Shown: positions 22,931-31,022, numbered from the stretch's first letter. The stretch is DNA of 37,665 nucleotides from a virus (IMGVR_UViG_3300034110_000147:1-37665), one strand, 5' to 3'. Notes: generated by a model from the letters alone, not told the origin. Translations and numbers: made by a program.

Positions 22931-24198
22931 TTTTATTTATTATGCGTGGAATCACATGCTCGGGTAAGTCTACCTTAGCTCGTAAAATGTTTGGCAATTA
23001 TATATTGGCATCTGACGATTTTCGTGCAATGCTAACAGGTGACGCAAACAGCCAACATATGAACAAAGAAGTGTTTGATCTGATTCGTCAGGTTATGGAT
23101 GTTCGTATGTCAGAGCGTTCCATTGTCTGTGTAGACGCAACTAACCTTAGATTCAATGACTCCGCTGAGTATTTTGAGTTGGCAGCTAAATGGGGTTATG
23201 AAGTGGTCGTTATCAACGTCCTTCCTTATAGCGTTGAAGAACATGTGGCTCGTAGCAAAAAACGCCGGGCTGCAGGTGGTATTGAAATTTCTCAGGAAGT
23301 GATCGAGAAACAATTGAACCGTTTCATCGCAACAACAGACCACTATAAAACATCTGCAATTGCCACAGGCAGACTTCATAAGTGGGTTGACGTAGAGAAT
23401 GATGCTAGCGCTGAAGATGTTGCGATGTATGTTAACAGCTACTTCAAAGTGGTTACACCAAGATTCGTTGCCGGGTTGGATGAAGAAATTTATGCCATTG
23501 GTGACGTCCATGGTTGTTTGTCTGAAATGATTAAACTGATGGACAAGTGCCATATTGATGCTTCACTGACTGGTAAGACTGCAAAGTTTATCATGATGGG
23601 TGACTACATTGACCGTGGTCCTTATAGCGTTGAAGTCTTACGCCATATCCGTGACGATGCAAGTGTGATGTGTGCTGTATTAGGTAACCATGAATGGCTG
23701 TTAATTCAGGAGTTCAATGGCAAAGTCTGCCGAAGCAAATCAAGAGCTATCACACATGATCAAATAACAGAAAAAGATTGTGCAGAAGAAGTTAAACGAT
23801 ACATCTGTTCATTACCTGCTGGTTGTTTTGTCACTGTAGGTAGCCAGACATTTGTTTTTACTCACGGGCCTATGGACGTGTTTAATTCATCATCGTACAC
23901 TTCATTCAGACAACATTCAATGTCTAGTAAACAAGTGTCTTACGATACACTAAGAGAAAGTCAAGTGAGTGCAATTCACATCCATGCACACTTGTCTTGG
24001 AAGTATGTTGATATCCATCAGCAGTTAGAAGACCAGAAGGCTTTAAATTCTAAGCAACTAAACATCGACAGTGGTTGTGTGTTTGGCGGTGTACTAACTG
24101 CTATCAAATTGAAGGACTTGACAGTGTTACAAGTTGAGTCTACAATAAATGCCGAGAATGAATTTCATCCAAAAAGAGAGAATGACAATGTCAAATGA
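22927..24198 (+). CDS. Polynucleotide kinase-phosphatase-like protein (P-loop kinase + PPP phosphatase)
   Basis: A 423-residue two-domain protein. Residues 1-~170 are a P-loop kinase: GITCSGKST at 8-16, SDDFR near 29-33, CVDATNLRF at 68-76 and a lid with Arg/Lys (ARSKKRRAAGG). This resembles the kinase of T4 Pnk and of bacterial Pnkp. Residues ~185-400 are a binuclear-metal PPP phosphatase: GDVHG 192-196, GDYIDRG 225-231, GNHE 253-256, THG 312-314, HIHAH 351-355, and IDSGCVFGG at 380-388. T4 Pnk instead has a HAD-type phosphatase, so the arrangement is closer to bacterial Pnkp without its ligase domain. Expected role: repairing RNA or DNA ends, perhaps tRNAs cut by host defence. The start at 22927 (ATGA overlap) is chosen over an upstream in-frame start. 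Confidence 0.82.
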   Translation: MILFIMRGITCSGKSTLARKMFGNYILASDDFRAMLTGDANSQHMNKEVFDLIRQVMDVRMSERSIVCVDATNLRFNDSAEYFELAAKWGYEVVVINVLPYSVEEHVARSKKRRAAGGIEISQEVIEKQLNRFIATTDHYKTSAIATGRLHKWVDVENDASAEDVAMYVNSYFKVVTPRFVAGLDEEIYAIGDVHGCLSEMIKLMDKCHIDASLTGKTAKFIMMGDYIDRGPYSVEVLRHIRDDASVMCAVLGNHEWLLIQEFNGKVCRSKSRAITHDQITEKDCAEEVKRYICSLPAGCFVTVGSQTFVFTHGPMDVFNSSSYTSFRQHSMSSKQVSYDTLRESQVSAIHIHAHLSWKYVDIHQQLEDQKALNSKQLNIDSGCVFGGVLTAIKLKDLTVLQVESTINAENEFHPKRENDNVK

Positions 24199-24877
24199 AG
24201 TAAAACTGAGTAAAAACGATATCGAGACTTTAAACGCAATCTACCCGATTAACCAGTCACTGAAAATTATGGCAGGTAATCCGGAACTGCGTGCGTTTAA
24301 CGCAACTCGTACTTGTGCTGTGGTTGCAAAGTTAGACAATGCAATTCCACGTGAATTTTGTATTTATGACTTGCGTGAGTTTTTACAGGTAGTGGGATTG
24401 TTTGAAAGTCCGGTATTAGACTTTACGGATCCTAAGCATGTGACTGTTAAGTCTGCTGATGGTAGACAGAAACTGCGTTACATTGATGCAGCAGCAAGCC
24501 TGATCAACTCTTACTTTGAACGCAACATCGAACTGAAGACCATTGATGTGGTTGTAGAAGTAACAGGGGCTCAACTGTCCAACGTTATGAAAGCAGCGAC
24601 AACATTGAAACTTGAGTTTGTTGGCTTCAAGTCAGTTGATGGTAAAATTGTAATGACTGCGTTCGACAAGAACAACGGTGATGGCAATGAGACCAACGGC
24701 TTCTCAGTAGAGTTAGGCGAAACAACACGCGACTTCAACTTGTTTTACAAGACAGAAGCACTTAGCATGTTAGCAGGTAACTGCAAATTTGAACTTAGTT
24801 CTAGTTGCGTGTCTAGAATTGAGAACGCTGGTCGTGTATACTTCATCACGATGTCAAAAGACAGTACATTTGCTTAA
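24188..24877 (+). CDS. 45: Sliding clamp gp45
   Basis: A 229-residue protein (T4 gp45 is 228). The trimeric clamp holds the polymerase on DNA and also activates late transcription. Matches are the N-terminal VKLSKNDIETLNAI (T4 MKLSKDTTALLKNF), FCIYDLREFLQVVGL (T4 VAIYDLNGFLGILSL), a mid-protein region with VTGAQLSNVMKAATTL (T4 IKAEDLQQLLRVSRGL) and the C-terminal VYFITMSKDSTFA (T4 YVVALEADSTHDF). Two ATGs are close (24182 and 24188); 24188 has better spacing from AGAGAG. It overlaps the end of the kinase-phosphatase gene by 11 bases. Confidence 0.93.
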   Translation: MSNEVKLSKNDIETLNAIYPINQSLKIMAGNPELRAFNATRTCAVVAKLDNAIPREFCIYDLREFLQVVGLFESPVLDFTDPKHVTVKSADGRQKLRYIDAAASLINSYFERNIELKTIDVVVEVTGAQLSNVMKAATTLKLEFVGFKSVDGKIVMTAFDKNNGDGNETNGFSVELGETTRDFNLFYKTEALSMLAGNCKFELSSSCVSRIENAGRVYFITMSKDSTFA

Positions 24878-24886
24878 TTGATAATC

Positions 24887-24908
24887 GGGCTTAGTGCATA
24901 CTAGGCCC
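24887..24908 (+). terminator. Hairpin between genes 45 and 44
   Basis: GGGCTTAG (24887-24894) / CTAGGCCC (24901-24908) with one G-U pair and a 6-base loop, followed by only three T. Probably a partial terminator that leaves more clamp than loader mRNA. Confidence 0.55.
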
Positions 24909-24917
24909 TTTCCGAGG

Positions 24918-24925
24918 TTGTTATG
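24918..24925 (+). promoter_or_regulatory. Candidate RegA operator at the gene 44 start
   Basis: TTGTTATG includes the start codon (24923) and lies directly beside the GAGG ribosome-binding site. The known in-vitro-selected RegA target is AAAAUUGUUAUGUAA, and this octamer is its core. RegA is encoded three genes downstream and in T4 represses gene 44. Confidence 0.45.
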
Positions 24926-25867
24926 AATTTTAATGAAAAAGAGCCCTTATGGGTGGAACGCTATCGTCCACAAACGATAGAAGAGTGTATCCTGCCTAAG
25001 CACATGAAAGAACAGTTCAACAATATTGTCAAAGAAGGCCACATGCCTAACATGATTTTATCTGGTGGGCCTGGTACTGGTAAAACTACTGTTGCTAAAG
25101 CAATGTGTCAGATGTTAGGTTTAGACTGGATTGTAATCAACTGTTCTGAAGAAACAGGCATCGACACACTTCGCACAAAGATTAAAGACTTTGCATCTAC
25201 TGTATCTTTTGGTGACGGTGGCAAGTGTATTATCCTGGACGAAGCTGACTTCATGTCTAACGCACTACAAGCAGGCCTTCGTGGAGCGTTTGAACAGTTT
25301 TCTAAGACATGTTCATTTGTGTTAACATGCAACTATCCGAACCGTCTGATGGGAGCATTGTTTAGCAGAACTGTACATATTCCATTTACAATTGACAAAG
25401 CCGAGATGGCAACACTGCAAGCGGGCTTTTGTAAGCGGATATTCTCTATCCTGGCTAACGAAAATATCGCCTACGACCGTATGTCAGTCGTTAACGTTAT
25501 CACTAAGTTCTTTCCAGACAACCGTCGCATCTTAGGTGAGTTGCAGAACTATGCACGTTCGGGCTCAATTGATGAAGGTATTCTGATGGGTTTACAAGAA
25601 GTGAACTTAGAGAACCTTATCAAGGCAATGAAAGAAAAGTCTTTCAAAGACATTCGCCAGTGGTGTGCAGATAACGCGGGTAACGACCTAAATACAATGT
25701 ATCCAAGGCTCTATAAGTCTTTGAAAGACTTTGTAGACCCTCAGTCAATACCTGAAGCAATCTTAATACTGAACGATTATCAGCGTTTTGATGCTATAGT
25801 ACCGGACAAAGAACTACACTTGGCAGCAATGTGCGTACAAATGATGATTCAGTTGAGTTTCAAATAA
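24923..25867 (+). CDS. 44: Clamp loader large subunit gp44 (AAA+ ATPase)
   Basis: A 314-residue protein (T4 gp44 is 319). With gp62 it opens gp45 and loads it at primer ends using ATP. It has WVERYRPQTIEECILP at 10-25, Walker A GGPGTGKTT at 48-56, Walker B CIILDEAD at 102-109, the sensor-1 stretch TCNYPNRL, and the arginine-finger LFSRT (146-150; an SRC-type motif). The C-terminal third is the helical collar. Followed by gene 62 with a TAATG overlap, the arrangement that couples 44 and 62 translation in T4. Confidence 0.96.
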   Translation: MNFNEKEPLWVERYRPQTIEECILPKHMKEQFNNIVKEGHMPNMILSGGPGTGKTTVAKAMCQMLGLDWIVINCSEETGIDTLRTKIKDFASTVSFGDGGKCIILDEADFMSNALQAGLRGAFEQFSKTCSFVLTCNYPNRLMGALFSRTVHIPFTIDKAEMATLQAGFCKRIFSILANENIAYDRMSVVNVITKFFPDNRRILGELQNYARSGSIDEGILMGLQEVNLENLIKAMKEKSFKDIRQWCADNAGNDLNTMYPRLYKSLKDFVDPQSIPEAILILNDYQRFDAIVPDKELHLAAMCVQMMIQLSFK

Positions 25868-26319
25868 TGGAAATAGTGACATTAGACGGCAGCAAACCTG
25901 TTGACAATTCTGTAGAAGACGTTAAAATAAAGTCTGTGTCACTGTTTGACTTTATAGGCGATATTACTTTTGATAAGCAGTATCTGCTAGACGAATCAAC
26001 AGAAAAGGCATTCGTGCCTTATATGGTTAACAAAGGACTATCTCAGAACGTAGATACAATCATGTTTGCTAATGAGATGAATAAAAACTGGCATGGGTCC
26101 AAGGATATGGTCCACGACTTCTTGTTTTACTCTATCTCTAAAAAGAAGCGGTATGGCAAGTGGGCAAAGGCTGACAACACACAAGAAGATGACATCAAGT
26201 TAGTGATGTCTCATTACACAATAAACAGACGAATTGCTATCTCTTACTTAGGAATGCTAACAAAAGAACAGATAAACAAAATTCGAGACATGAATCGCAC
26301 TGGAGGAAGGACAAAATGA
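25867..26319 (+). CDS. 62: Clamp loader small subunit gp62
   Basis: A 150-residue protein (T4 gp62 is 187). The diagnostic piece is SKKKRYGKWAKADN near 94-107 (T4 PRGKRYGKWAKLVE), preceded by FVPYMVNKGLSQNVDTIMFA (T4 FMVENALSQFPECMPAVYAM). It is shorter at the C-terminus than T4. The ATG overlaps the gene 44 stop (TAATG), and the last bases form an ATGA overlap with regA. Confidence 0.9.
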   Translation: MEIVTLDGSKPVDNSVEDVKIKSVSLFDFIGDITFDKQYLLDESTEKAFVPYMVNKGLSQNVDTIMFANEMNKNWHGSKDMVHDFLFYSISKKKRYGKWAKADNTQEDDIKLVMSHYTINRRIAISYLGMLTKEQINKIRDMNRTGGRTK

Positions 26320-26723
26320 CAAAGGCAGATAACATTATTGCAGGAATGGTTGAGGTACTGCCGTCAAACGCAAACGGTTTTAGTAAAATTGTGGAAACGC
26401 TGACACGCATGGGCGTAGCAAACTCCACAGAAAAAGTTCTTAGCCAAACAGCACACATCTTACACAAGCAAGGTAAGTATTACATTGCACACTTCAAAGA
26501 GATGATGGCATTGGATGGCAAGACTACTGAATTCACTGACGGTGACGCTGCTAGACGGAACAGAATTGCGCAGATGCTGTGTGACTGGGGCTTATGTAAG
26601 ATTGTAGATCACACTCAGCTTGATCCGTTAGGCCACCCAAACATTGTTAAAGTGGTTAAATTTTCTGAAAAAGATCAATGGGTGCTTGTACCTAAATACA
26701 CAATCGGAGTGAAGAAAATATGA
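26316..26723 (+). CDS. regA: RegA translational repressor
   Basis: A 135-residue protein (T4 RegA is 122). It binds mRNA near start codons of early genes and blocks ribosome loading. Strong identity to T4: KIVETLTRMGVANSTEKVL (T4 KVKETLTRMGIANNKDKVL), HILHKQGKYYIAHFKEMMAL (T4 HILQKKGLYYIVHFKEMLRM), RRNRIAQMLCDWGL (T4 RRDSIAWLLEDWGL), and the C-terminal WVLVPKYTIG (T4 WKLVPKYTIG). It lies after 62 as in T4. A strong GGAAGGA ribosome-binding site sits in the end of gene 62. The first ~20 residues are extra relative to T4. Confidence 0.95.
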   Translation: MTKADNIIAGMVEVLPSNANGFSKIVETLTRMGVANSTEKVLSQTAHILHKQGKYYIAHFKEMMALDGKTTEFTDGDAARRNRIAQMLCDWGLCKIVDHTQLDPLGHPNIVKVVKFSEKDQWVLVPKYTIGVKKI

Positions 26724-27100
26724 GTCATTCAGAAGACCAAGTTATGGCATTCGTTGCTGTTATCGCGGAAGTGTGTCACGAAGTTAACCGGGCATACTGT
26801 GAAGCGATTGGTGACTTTACTGTTTCTTCATGGCCAAACACTATTGAAGAAACTAAAAACAATATCTACAAAGGTGTTGTGTTCCGTTTAACGAATCCGT
26901 TTTCAAGCCCGAAAGACATGCACCAGAACTGGATGAAAGACAAAGTCCGTGATGGTTGGATTCACGGCCCGGTTAAGTCAGAAGAGTTTAGAACTCACCC
27001 TTGTATTATTGCTTATGAGCAGTTGCCTGAAGCTCAACGAGTTAAAGACAACCTGTTCATGGCCACAGTTGATTCATTAAGAAAAGTTTTTGGAGTTTAA
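26720..27100 (+). CDS. RyR-domain protein
   Basis: A 126-residue protein consisting essentially of one RyR domain, the unit first described in ryanodine receptors and also found in bacteria and phages. The core is MHQNWMKDKVRDGWIHGPVK followed by THPCIIAYEQLPEAQRVKDN (about 72-112), matching the N-W-x-x-x-K-x-x-x-G-W-x-x-G...K-x-THP-x-L...L-P-x-x-x-R-x-K-D pattern. In prokaryotes the domain is thought to bind nucleotide-type ligands, but its phage role is not established. It is translationally coupled to regA (ATGA) and followed by folE. Confidence 0.8.
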   Translation: MSHSEDQVMAFVAVIAEVCHEVNRAYCEAIGDFTVSSWPNTIEETKNNIYKGVVFRLTNPFSSPKDMHQNWMKDKVRDGWIHGPVKSEEFRTHPCIIAYEQLPEAQRVKDNLFMATVDSLRKVFGV

Positions 27101-27101
27101 C

Positions 27102-27800
27102 ATGAGTAAGACGGATAGAAATTTAGGTGAACTGGTACACAAGCATTTATTGGATAAAGGTGTGGAAACGCCAATGTCTACCAGTATCGCGTCGCCTACT
27201 GGTGAAGCTCGTAAAGAAGAAGCGAAAGACAAGATCGAGTACCACATGGAACAAGTCATGTTGGCCTTAGGTCTTGACTTAACAGACGACTCTTTAGTTG
27301 ATACGCCTAAACGTATTGCTAAGATGTACGTTGAAGAACTGTTCTACGGTTTAGATTATGACAACTTCCCTAAGTGTACCACTGTTGAAAACAAGATGGA
27401 ATACGATGAGATGGTTGTTGAGCGTTGCACTGTTAAGTCAGTATGTGAGCACCACTTTGTCTATTTCGGTACAGCACACAACACTGAAAAACTTGGTTGC
27501 TACATCGCCTATATGCCAGGTAAGAAAGTTCTAGGTCTCAGTAAACTGAACCGCATTGTGGACTTCTTCTCACGCCGCCCTCAGATCCAAGAACGTTTGA
27601 CGTTGCAAGTTGCATACGCATTACAGTTCATCTTAGGTACTGAAGATGTGGCTGTTGTGATGAAGGGTCAGCATTTCTGTGTGTTAACTCGTGGCGTACA
27701 AGATGCGGATAGCAACACTGTGACGTCTTACGTTGGTGGTAAGTTCCGCGAAGACCACAAGCTGAAAGCTGAATTGATGTCTTTAGTGAAGTTTAGTTAA
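27102..27800 (+). CDS. folE: GTP cyclohydrolase I (FolE)
   Basis: A 232-residue enzyme that opens GTP to 7,8-dihydroneopterin triphosphate, the first step to folate and to 7-deazaguanine (queuosine) compounds. The family's key pieces are present: DTPKRIAKMYVEELFYGL near 67-84, VKSVCEHHFVYFGTAH (C115, H118), YMPGKKVLGLSKLNRIVDFF near 137-156, RRPQIQERLT, and GQHFCVLTRGVQ (C193, third zinc ligand). The ~45 N-terminal residues are variable. No queD, queE, queC, dpdA or folate gene is seen next to it, so the pathway it feeds is not shown here. The start at 27102 follows TTGGAG. Confidence 0.95.
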   Translation: MSKTDRNLGELVHKHLLDKGVETPMSTSIASPTGEARKEEAKDKIEYHMEQVMLALGLDLTDDSLVDTPKRIAKMYVEELFYGLDYDNFPKCTTVENKMEYDEMVVERCTVKSVCEHHFVYFGTAHNTEKLGCYIAYMPGKKVLGLSKLNRIVDFFSRRPQIQERLTLQVAYALQFILGTEDVAVVMKGQHFCVLTRGVQDADSNTVTSYVGGKFREDHKLKAELMSLVKFS

Positions 27801-27806
27801 TGACGT

Positions 27807-27830
27807 GGGGAGTAACGCTCCCCTCTTCTT
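27807..27830 (+). terminator. Intrinsic terminator after folE
   Basis: GGGGAG (27807-27812) / CTCCCC (27818-27823), loop TAACG, followed by the T-rich TCTTCTT. A moderate terminator; the helicase gene starts 11 bases beyond. Confidence 0.65.
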
Positions 27831-27841
27831 AAGGTGTTACT

Positions 27842-29152
27842 ATGGAATTAAATGAAAAACAACAATTTTCTTACGACTTGATCACAGGTCGACCAGATCA
27901 GCCTAAGCAATGTGTATTTGTATCAGGGCCGGGCGGTGTCGGTAAGTCCACTGTGATTAACAAGGTAAGATCTACTGCTCCAGACAGCACCATTTTTATG
28001 GCACCTACTGGCATAGCAGCTCTAAACATTGAAGGCTCTACTGTTCACCGTACATTTGGTTTCCCTATTGGTTTTCTTGATCAGAACCGTAGACGCAGAG
28101 TATCTAAAAAAGCACAAGAACTATTCGAATCAGACACTATCAAACGCATCGTGTTAGATGAAGTTTCAATGGTGCGTGGTGACCTGTTCTCTGCTATAGA
28201 TCAAAACTTAAGGCTCATCAAAGGCAACAAGAAACCTTTTGGCGGAATTCAGATGGTAGTGTCAGGCGACTTCTATCAATTGTCTCCGGTTATAAACAAC
28301 AAATCTTTCGAAGGTGAGTTGTATAACCAAGAGTTTCGCAGTCCATACGCCTTCGACACCGTAGCTTGGGAAAAGGCAGGGTTTCTAACTGTTGAGTTAG
28401 ACCAGATCATGCGGCAGAACGACCCAACATACAAGTTCGCACTCAACTCAATTCGTGTATTAGATCACAACGCATATAAGGCATTACAGTACATTAACAA
28501 AATAGGTATGACTAATGCTGCAATGAAGCCTGACGCGGATATGCTTATGTTATGTGCTACCAATGCAGATGCCGATGCTGTTAACCGTATCAAGTACGCC
28601 GAAGTTGAAGGTAAAGAATTTTACTATCAAGCAAAAATCGAAGGCGACTTTAAAGATGAGCCTGTGCCTACCACACTTGCATTGAAAGTGGGCTGTAAAG
28701 TTCTTATCAGCGCCAACCATCAAGATGGCGAGTATGTCAATGGCGACCGTGGTGTAATCACTCACCTGACAGAAAGTAAGATTAGAGTTCTAACAGACAC
28801 TGGCAGAGCATTTGATGTTGAGCAACATGAATGGGATGCAATTGATTACTCTGTTCAAGATGGTGTGTTACTCACCACTGTGATTGGTTCGTTTATCCAA
28901 TTTCCTATCAAGTTGGGTTGGGCTATCACTATCCACAAGTCACAGGGCATGACGTTAAACGAAGCGGCTATCTATACGGGTAGAGGTTGTTTCACGTTCG
29001 GGCAAGCATACGTTGCATTATCACGCTTAAGATCTATCGAAGGCCTGAACATCATGCAACAGATTGGATACAACGAGTTATTGGTAGATGATCGCGTTAA
29101 AATGTTCTACATCCAAAACTCATTAGGCAACCTATTCGAGGCAGCACTATGA
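27842..29152 (+). CDS. dda: Dda/Pif1-like SF1B DNA helicase
   Basis: A 436-residue helicase (T4 Dda is 439). In T4, Dda is a 5'-3' helicase acting at origins and in recombination. Motifs: Walker A GPGGVGKST at 29-37, Ia APTGIAALNIEGSTVHRTFG at 54-73, II LDEVSMV at 105-111, III SGDFYQLSPV at 141-150, a Q/R motif EL-DQIMRQ, and the C-terminal UvrD-type TIHKSQGMTLNEA with QAYVALSRLRSIEGLNI. By sequence it looks at least as close to Pif1 as to Dda, so the name dda is by role and length. AAGGTG precedes the ATG. Confidence 0.9.
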   Translation: MELNEKQQFSYDLITGRPDQPKQCVFVSGPGGVGKSTVINKVRSTAPDSTIFMAPTGIAALNIEGSTVHRTFGFPIGFLDQNRRRRVSKKAQELFESDTIKRIVLDEVSMVRGDLFSAIDQNLRLIKGNKKPFGGIQMVVSGDFYQLSPVINNKSFEGELYNQEFRSPYAFDTVAWEKAGFLTVELDQIMRQNDPTYKFALNSIRVLDHNAYKALQYINKIGMTNAAMKPDADMLMLCATNADADAVNRIKYAEVEGKEFYYQAKIEGDFKDEPVPTTLALKVGCKVLISANHQDGEYVNGDRGVITHLTESKIRVLTDTGRAFDVEQHEWDAIDYSVQDGVLLTTVIGSFIQFPIKLGWAITIHKSQGMTLNEAAIYTGRGCFTFGQAYVALSRLRSIEGLNIMQQIGYNELLVDDRVKMFYIQNSLGNLFEAAL

Positions 29153-29382
29153 TTCTAATGTTTCCCGGCCAACGTATTCCCGAACAACTGTTTGACGTTG
29201 TTGACACAATTAACACACAGGTTCCTAGAGTTAATGCCTTATCTCTAGCAGTGTTTAAGAAGGACAAGGTAGTTATATACTGCCTGTCCCGATACTTCTT
29301 GCGCTTTGCTAAAAACCCTAAAAAGCCGATTGTCAGACTCAAGCCTCGATATAATATTGAATTCGTCAACATTTTCATGTAA
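29149..29382 (+). CDS. Small protein of unknown function (77 residues)
   Basis: Starts by ATGA overlap on the helicase gene. It has a helix-like first half (IPEQLFDVVDTINTQVP) and a basic beta-like second half (KDKVVIYCLSRYFLRF, then KNPKKPIVRLKPRYNI). Net charge is positive. No family recognised. The tight coupling and lack of a better frame argue that it is real. Confidence 0.6.
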   Translation: MILMFPGQRIPEQLFDVVDTINTQVPRVNALSLAVFKKDKVVIYCLSRYFLRFAKNPKKPIVRLKPRYNIEFVNIFM

Positions 29383-29412
29383 TATGTACTGAACAACAAA
29401 AGGTGAACCAAC

Positions 29413-30747
29413 ATGAACTATGATAAATTTTTTCTTCAGTTAAAACGCACGTCGAGCCGTATCGACAAAGTTGATTTGATAAAGACACTTGACCACGACC
29501 AAGTTTCAATGCTTAAGAAAATTGTTAGAGCTGCGTTAGATACCAGCATTAACTATTACATCTCGGACATTGACCTGAAACCTATTCAGAACTTCCAAGG
29601 TGTATTGAGCCTGTCTGAAGCCATAGACCGATTGACTGTGTTATCGTCACGTCAGTTAACTGGCAACGCAGCCAAGGGATATCTCGTGTCTTTAGTATCA
29701 CAACTAACAGTTGAAGATGCTCTTGTTATACAGCGTATTCTTAAAGGTTCACTTGATTGTGGTGTTAACGCAAGCACGTTCAACAAAATCTGGCCTGGCC
29801 TGATATACGAACATCCGTATCAACGTTGCAGCTCTTTCAGTGCGGCAAACTTGGCAAACATTGAACTTCCTTGTATCAGTCAAGTGAAAGAAGATGGTTT
29901 GTATCTTGATGTGATGGTAGAAGAGACAGGTGTCACATACATGACACGCAGTGGTCAGTTAGTTAACCAATATGGCTCATACAGTAAAAACAACAGACTG
30001 ATGCAATATGCAGCGGGCTATGTTCTTATGGGTGAAGCAATGGTTATAGGCGATGACGGTGAGTATCTACCACGCAAAGAAGGTAACGGTTACCTGAACT
30101 CAGACAAAGTTGATCCAGATAAGGTTGTTATTGTCTGTTGGGATGCAGTTCCAATCCAACACTGGTTAGACAAACAAAGCAACATTCCTTACAACATTCG
30201 CCTGGGTGGCTTAAGCAATATGATATCAAAGGTTGCTAACTTTGCTCTTATTGATACAGTGTTATGTCACTCAATGGATGCGTTATTTGACCATTTCAAA
30301 GCCAACGTTGCTGCAGGTAAAGAAGGCTCAGTGGTTAAGAACTTGAACGGCTTTTGGGCAGATGGTACATCAAAAGACCAGGTGAAACTTAAAATTGAGT
30401 TCGAGTGCGACTTAGAGATCGTATCAATCAAAGAAGGCGAAGGCAAACACAAAGGCAAACTTGGCTCAGTTGAGTGTAAAACATCTGACGGTCTGTTGGT
30501 TGTCTGGGCGGGTGGTGGTTACTCAGATAAGCAACGTGAAGACATGTTCCGTCTGCGTTACATGTTGGCTGGTAAGATTATGACAGTCAGAGCGAATGAC
30601 GTTATATATACCGATAAAGGTGTATCTTTATTTTTACCTCGATTTGTCGAACTGCGTCATGATAAAACTGAAGCAGACACGTTGGATCGTGTAGTAGAAC
30701 AAAAAGATGCTGCCATCGATTCACTAAGACAAATTAAAGGACTTTAA
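29413..30747 (+). CDS. 30: ATP-dependent DNA ligase gp30
   Basis: A 444-residue protein (T4 gp30 is 487). It seals nicks after replication and recombination. The adenylated lysine motif KEDG is at 159-162 (KxDG), followed by motif III MGEAMVIGDDG, motif IV EGSVVKNLNGFW and motif V DQVKLKIEFECDLEI with the OB-fold after it. The N-terminal ~150 residues form the helical DNA-binding domain typical of T4-type ligases (LKGSLDCGVNASTFNKIWPG). An AAAGGTG ribosome-binding site precedes the start. Confidence 0.94.
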   Translation: MNYDKFFLQLKRTSSRIDKVDLIKTLDHDQVSMLKKIVRAALDTSINYYISDIDLKPIQNFQGVLSLSEAIDRLTVLSSRQLTGNAAKGYLVSLVSQLTVEDALVIQRILKGSLDCGVNASTFNKIWPGLIYEHPYQRCSSFSAANLANIELPCISQVKEDGLYLDVMVEETGVTYMTRSGQLVNQYGSYSKNNRLMQYAAGYVLMGEAMVIGDDGEYLPRKEGNGYLNSDKVDPDKVVIVCWDAVPIQHWLDKQSNIPYNIRLGGLSNMISKVANFALIDTVLCHSMDALFDHFKANVAAGKEGSVVKNLNGFWADGTSKDQVKLKIEFECDLEIVSIKEGEGKHKGKLGSVECKTSDGLLVVWAGGGYSDKQREDMFRLRYMLAGKIMTVRANDVIYTDKGVSLFLPRFVELRHDKTEADTLDRVVEQKDAAIDSLRQIKGL

Positions 30748-30749
30748 CC

Positions 30750-31013
30750 ATGCCATTATACGCTTACAGATGTAAGGCGTGTGGTAACGAGTTTGAAGAG
30801 GTCCACAAGATTGTGGACCGTAACATTCCCGTTGAAGCACCATGCTCTAAATGCGGTGAGACACAAGTGAGCCAAATCTTATTTGCTCCTAAGGTTTCTT
30901 ACAGCAATCCAGGCTCCATGAAAACCACCGATGCGTTTAACGATCGGCTCAAAGAAATAAAGAATAAAGTTCCAGAAAGATTTAAGGCGGCACTGAACGA
31001 TAACATCAGATGA
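30750..31013 (+). CDS. FmdB-type zinc-ribbon protein
   Basis: An 87-residue protein: MPLYAYRCKACGNEFEEVHK then APCSKCGETQVSQILF. Four cysteines (C8, C11, C32, C35) make a zinc ribbon of the FmdB regulatory family, with the typical MPxYxYxC start. The C-terminal half is helical and charged. Such genes are frequent in T4-like phages; a transcription or nucleic-acid-binding role is presumed from the family only. It follows the ligase gene by 2 bases. Confidence 0.85.
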   Translation: MPLYAYRCKACGNEFEEVHKIVDRNIPVEAPCSKCGETQVSQILFAPKVSYSNPGSMKTTDAFNDRLKEIKNKVPERFKAALNDNIR

Positions 31014-31014
31014 C

Positions 31015-31022
31015 ACTAAATA
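31015..31022 (+). promoter_or_regulatory. Possible late promoter ACTAAATA before the phoH leader
   Basis: Plus-strand ACTAAATA directly after the FmdB gene. The same variant octamer stands before gene 14 and the giant tail gene on the other strand. It would produce RNA from about 31030 that meets the terminator at 31087-31124. Confidence 0.35.

Noticed and set aside
29354-29382. A possible sigma70 promoter (TTGAAT, 17 bases, TAATAT) before the ligase gene
   Set aside because: Both boxes match only 4 of 6 positions in AT-rich coding sequence, which is expected by chance.
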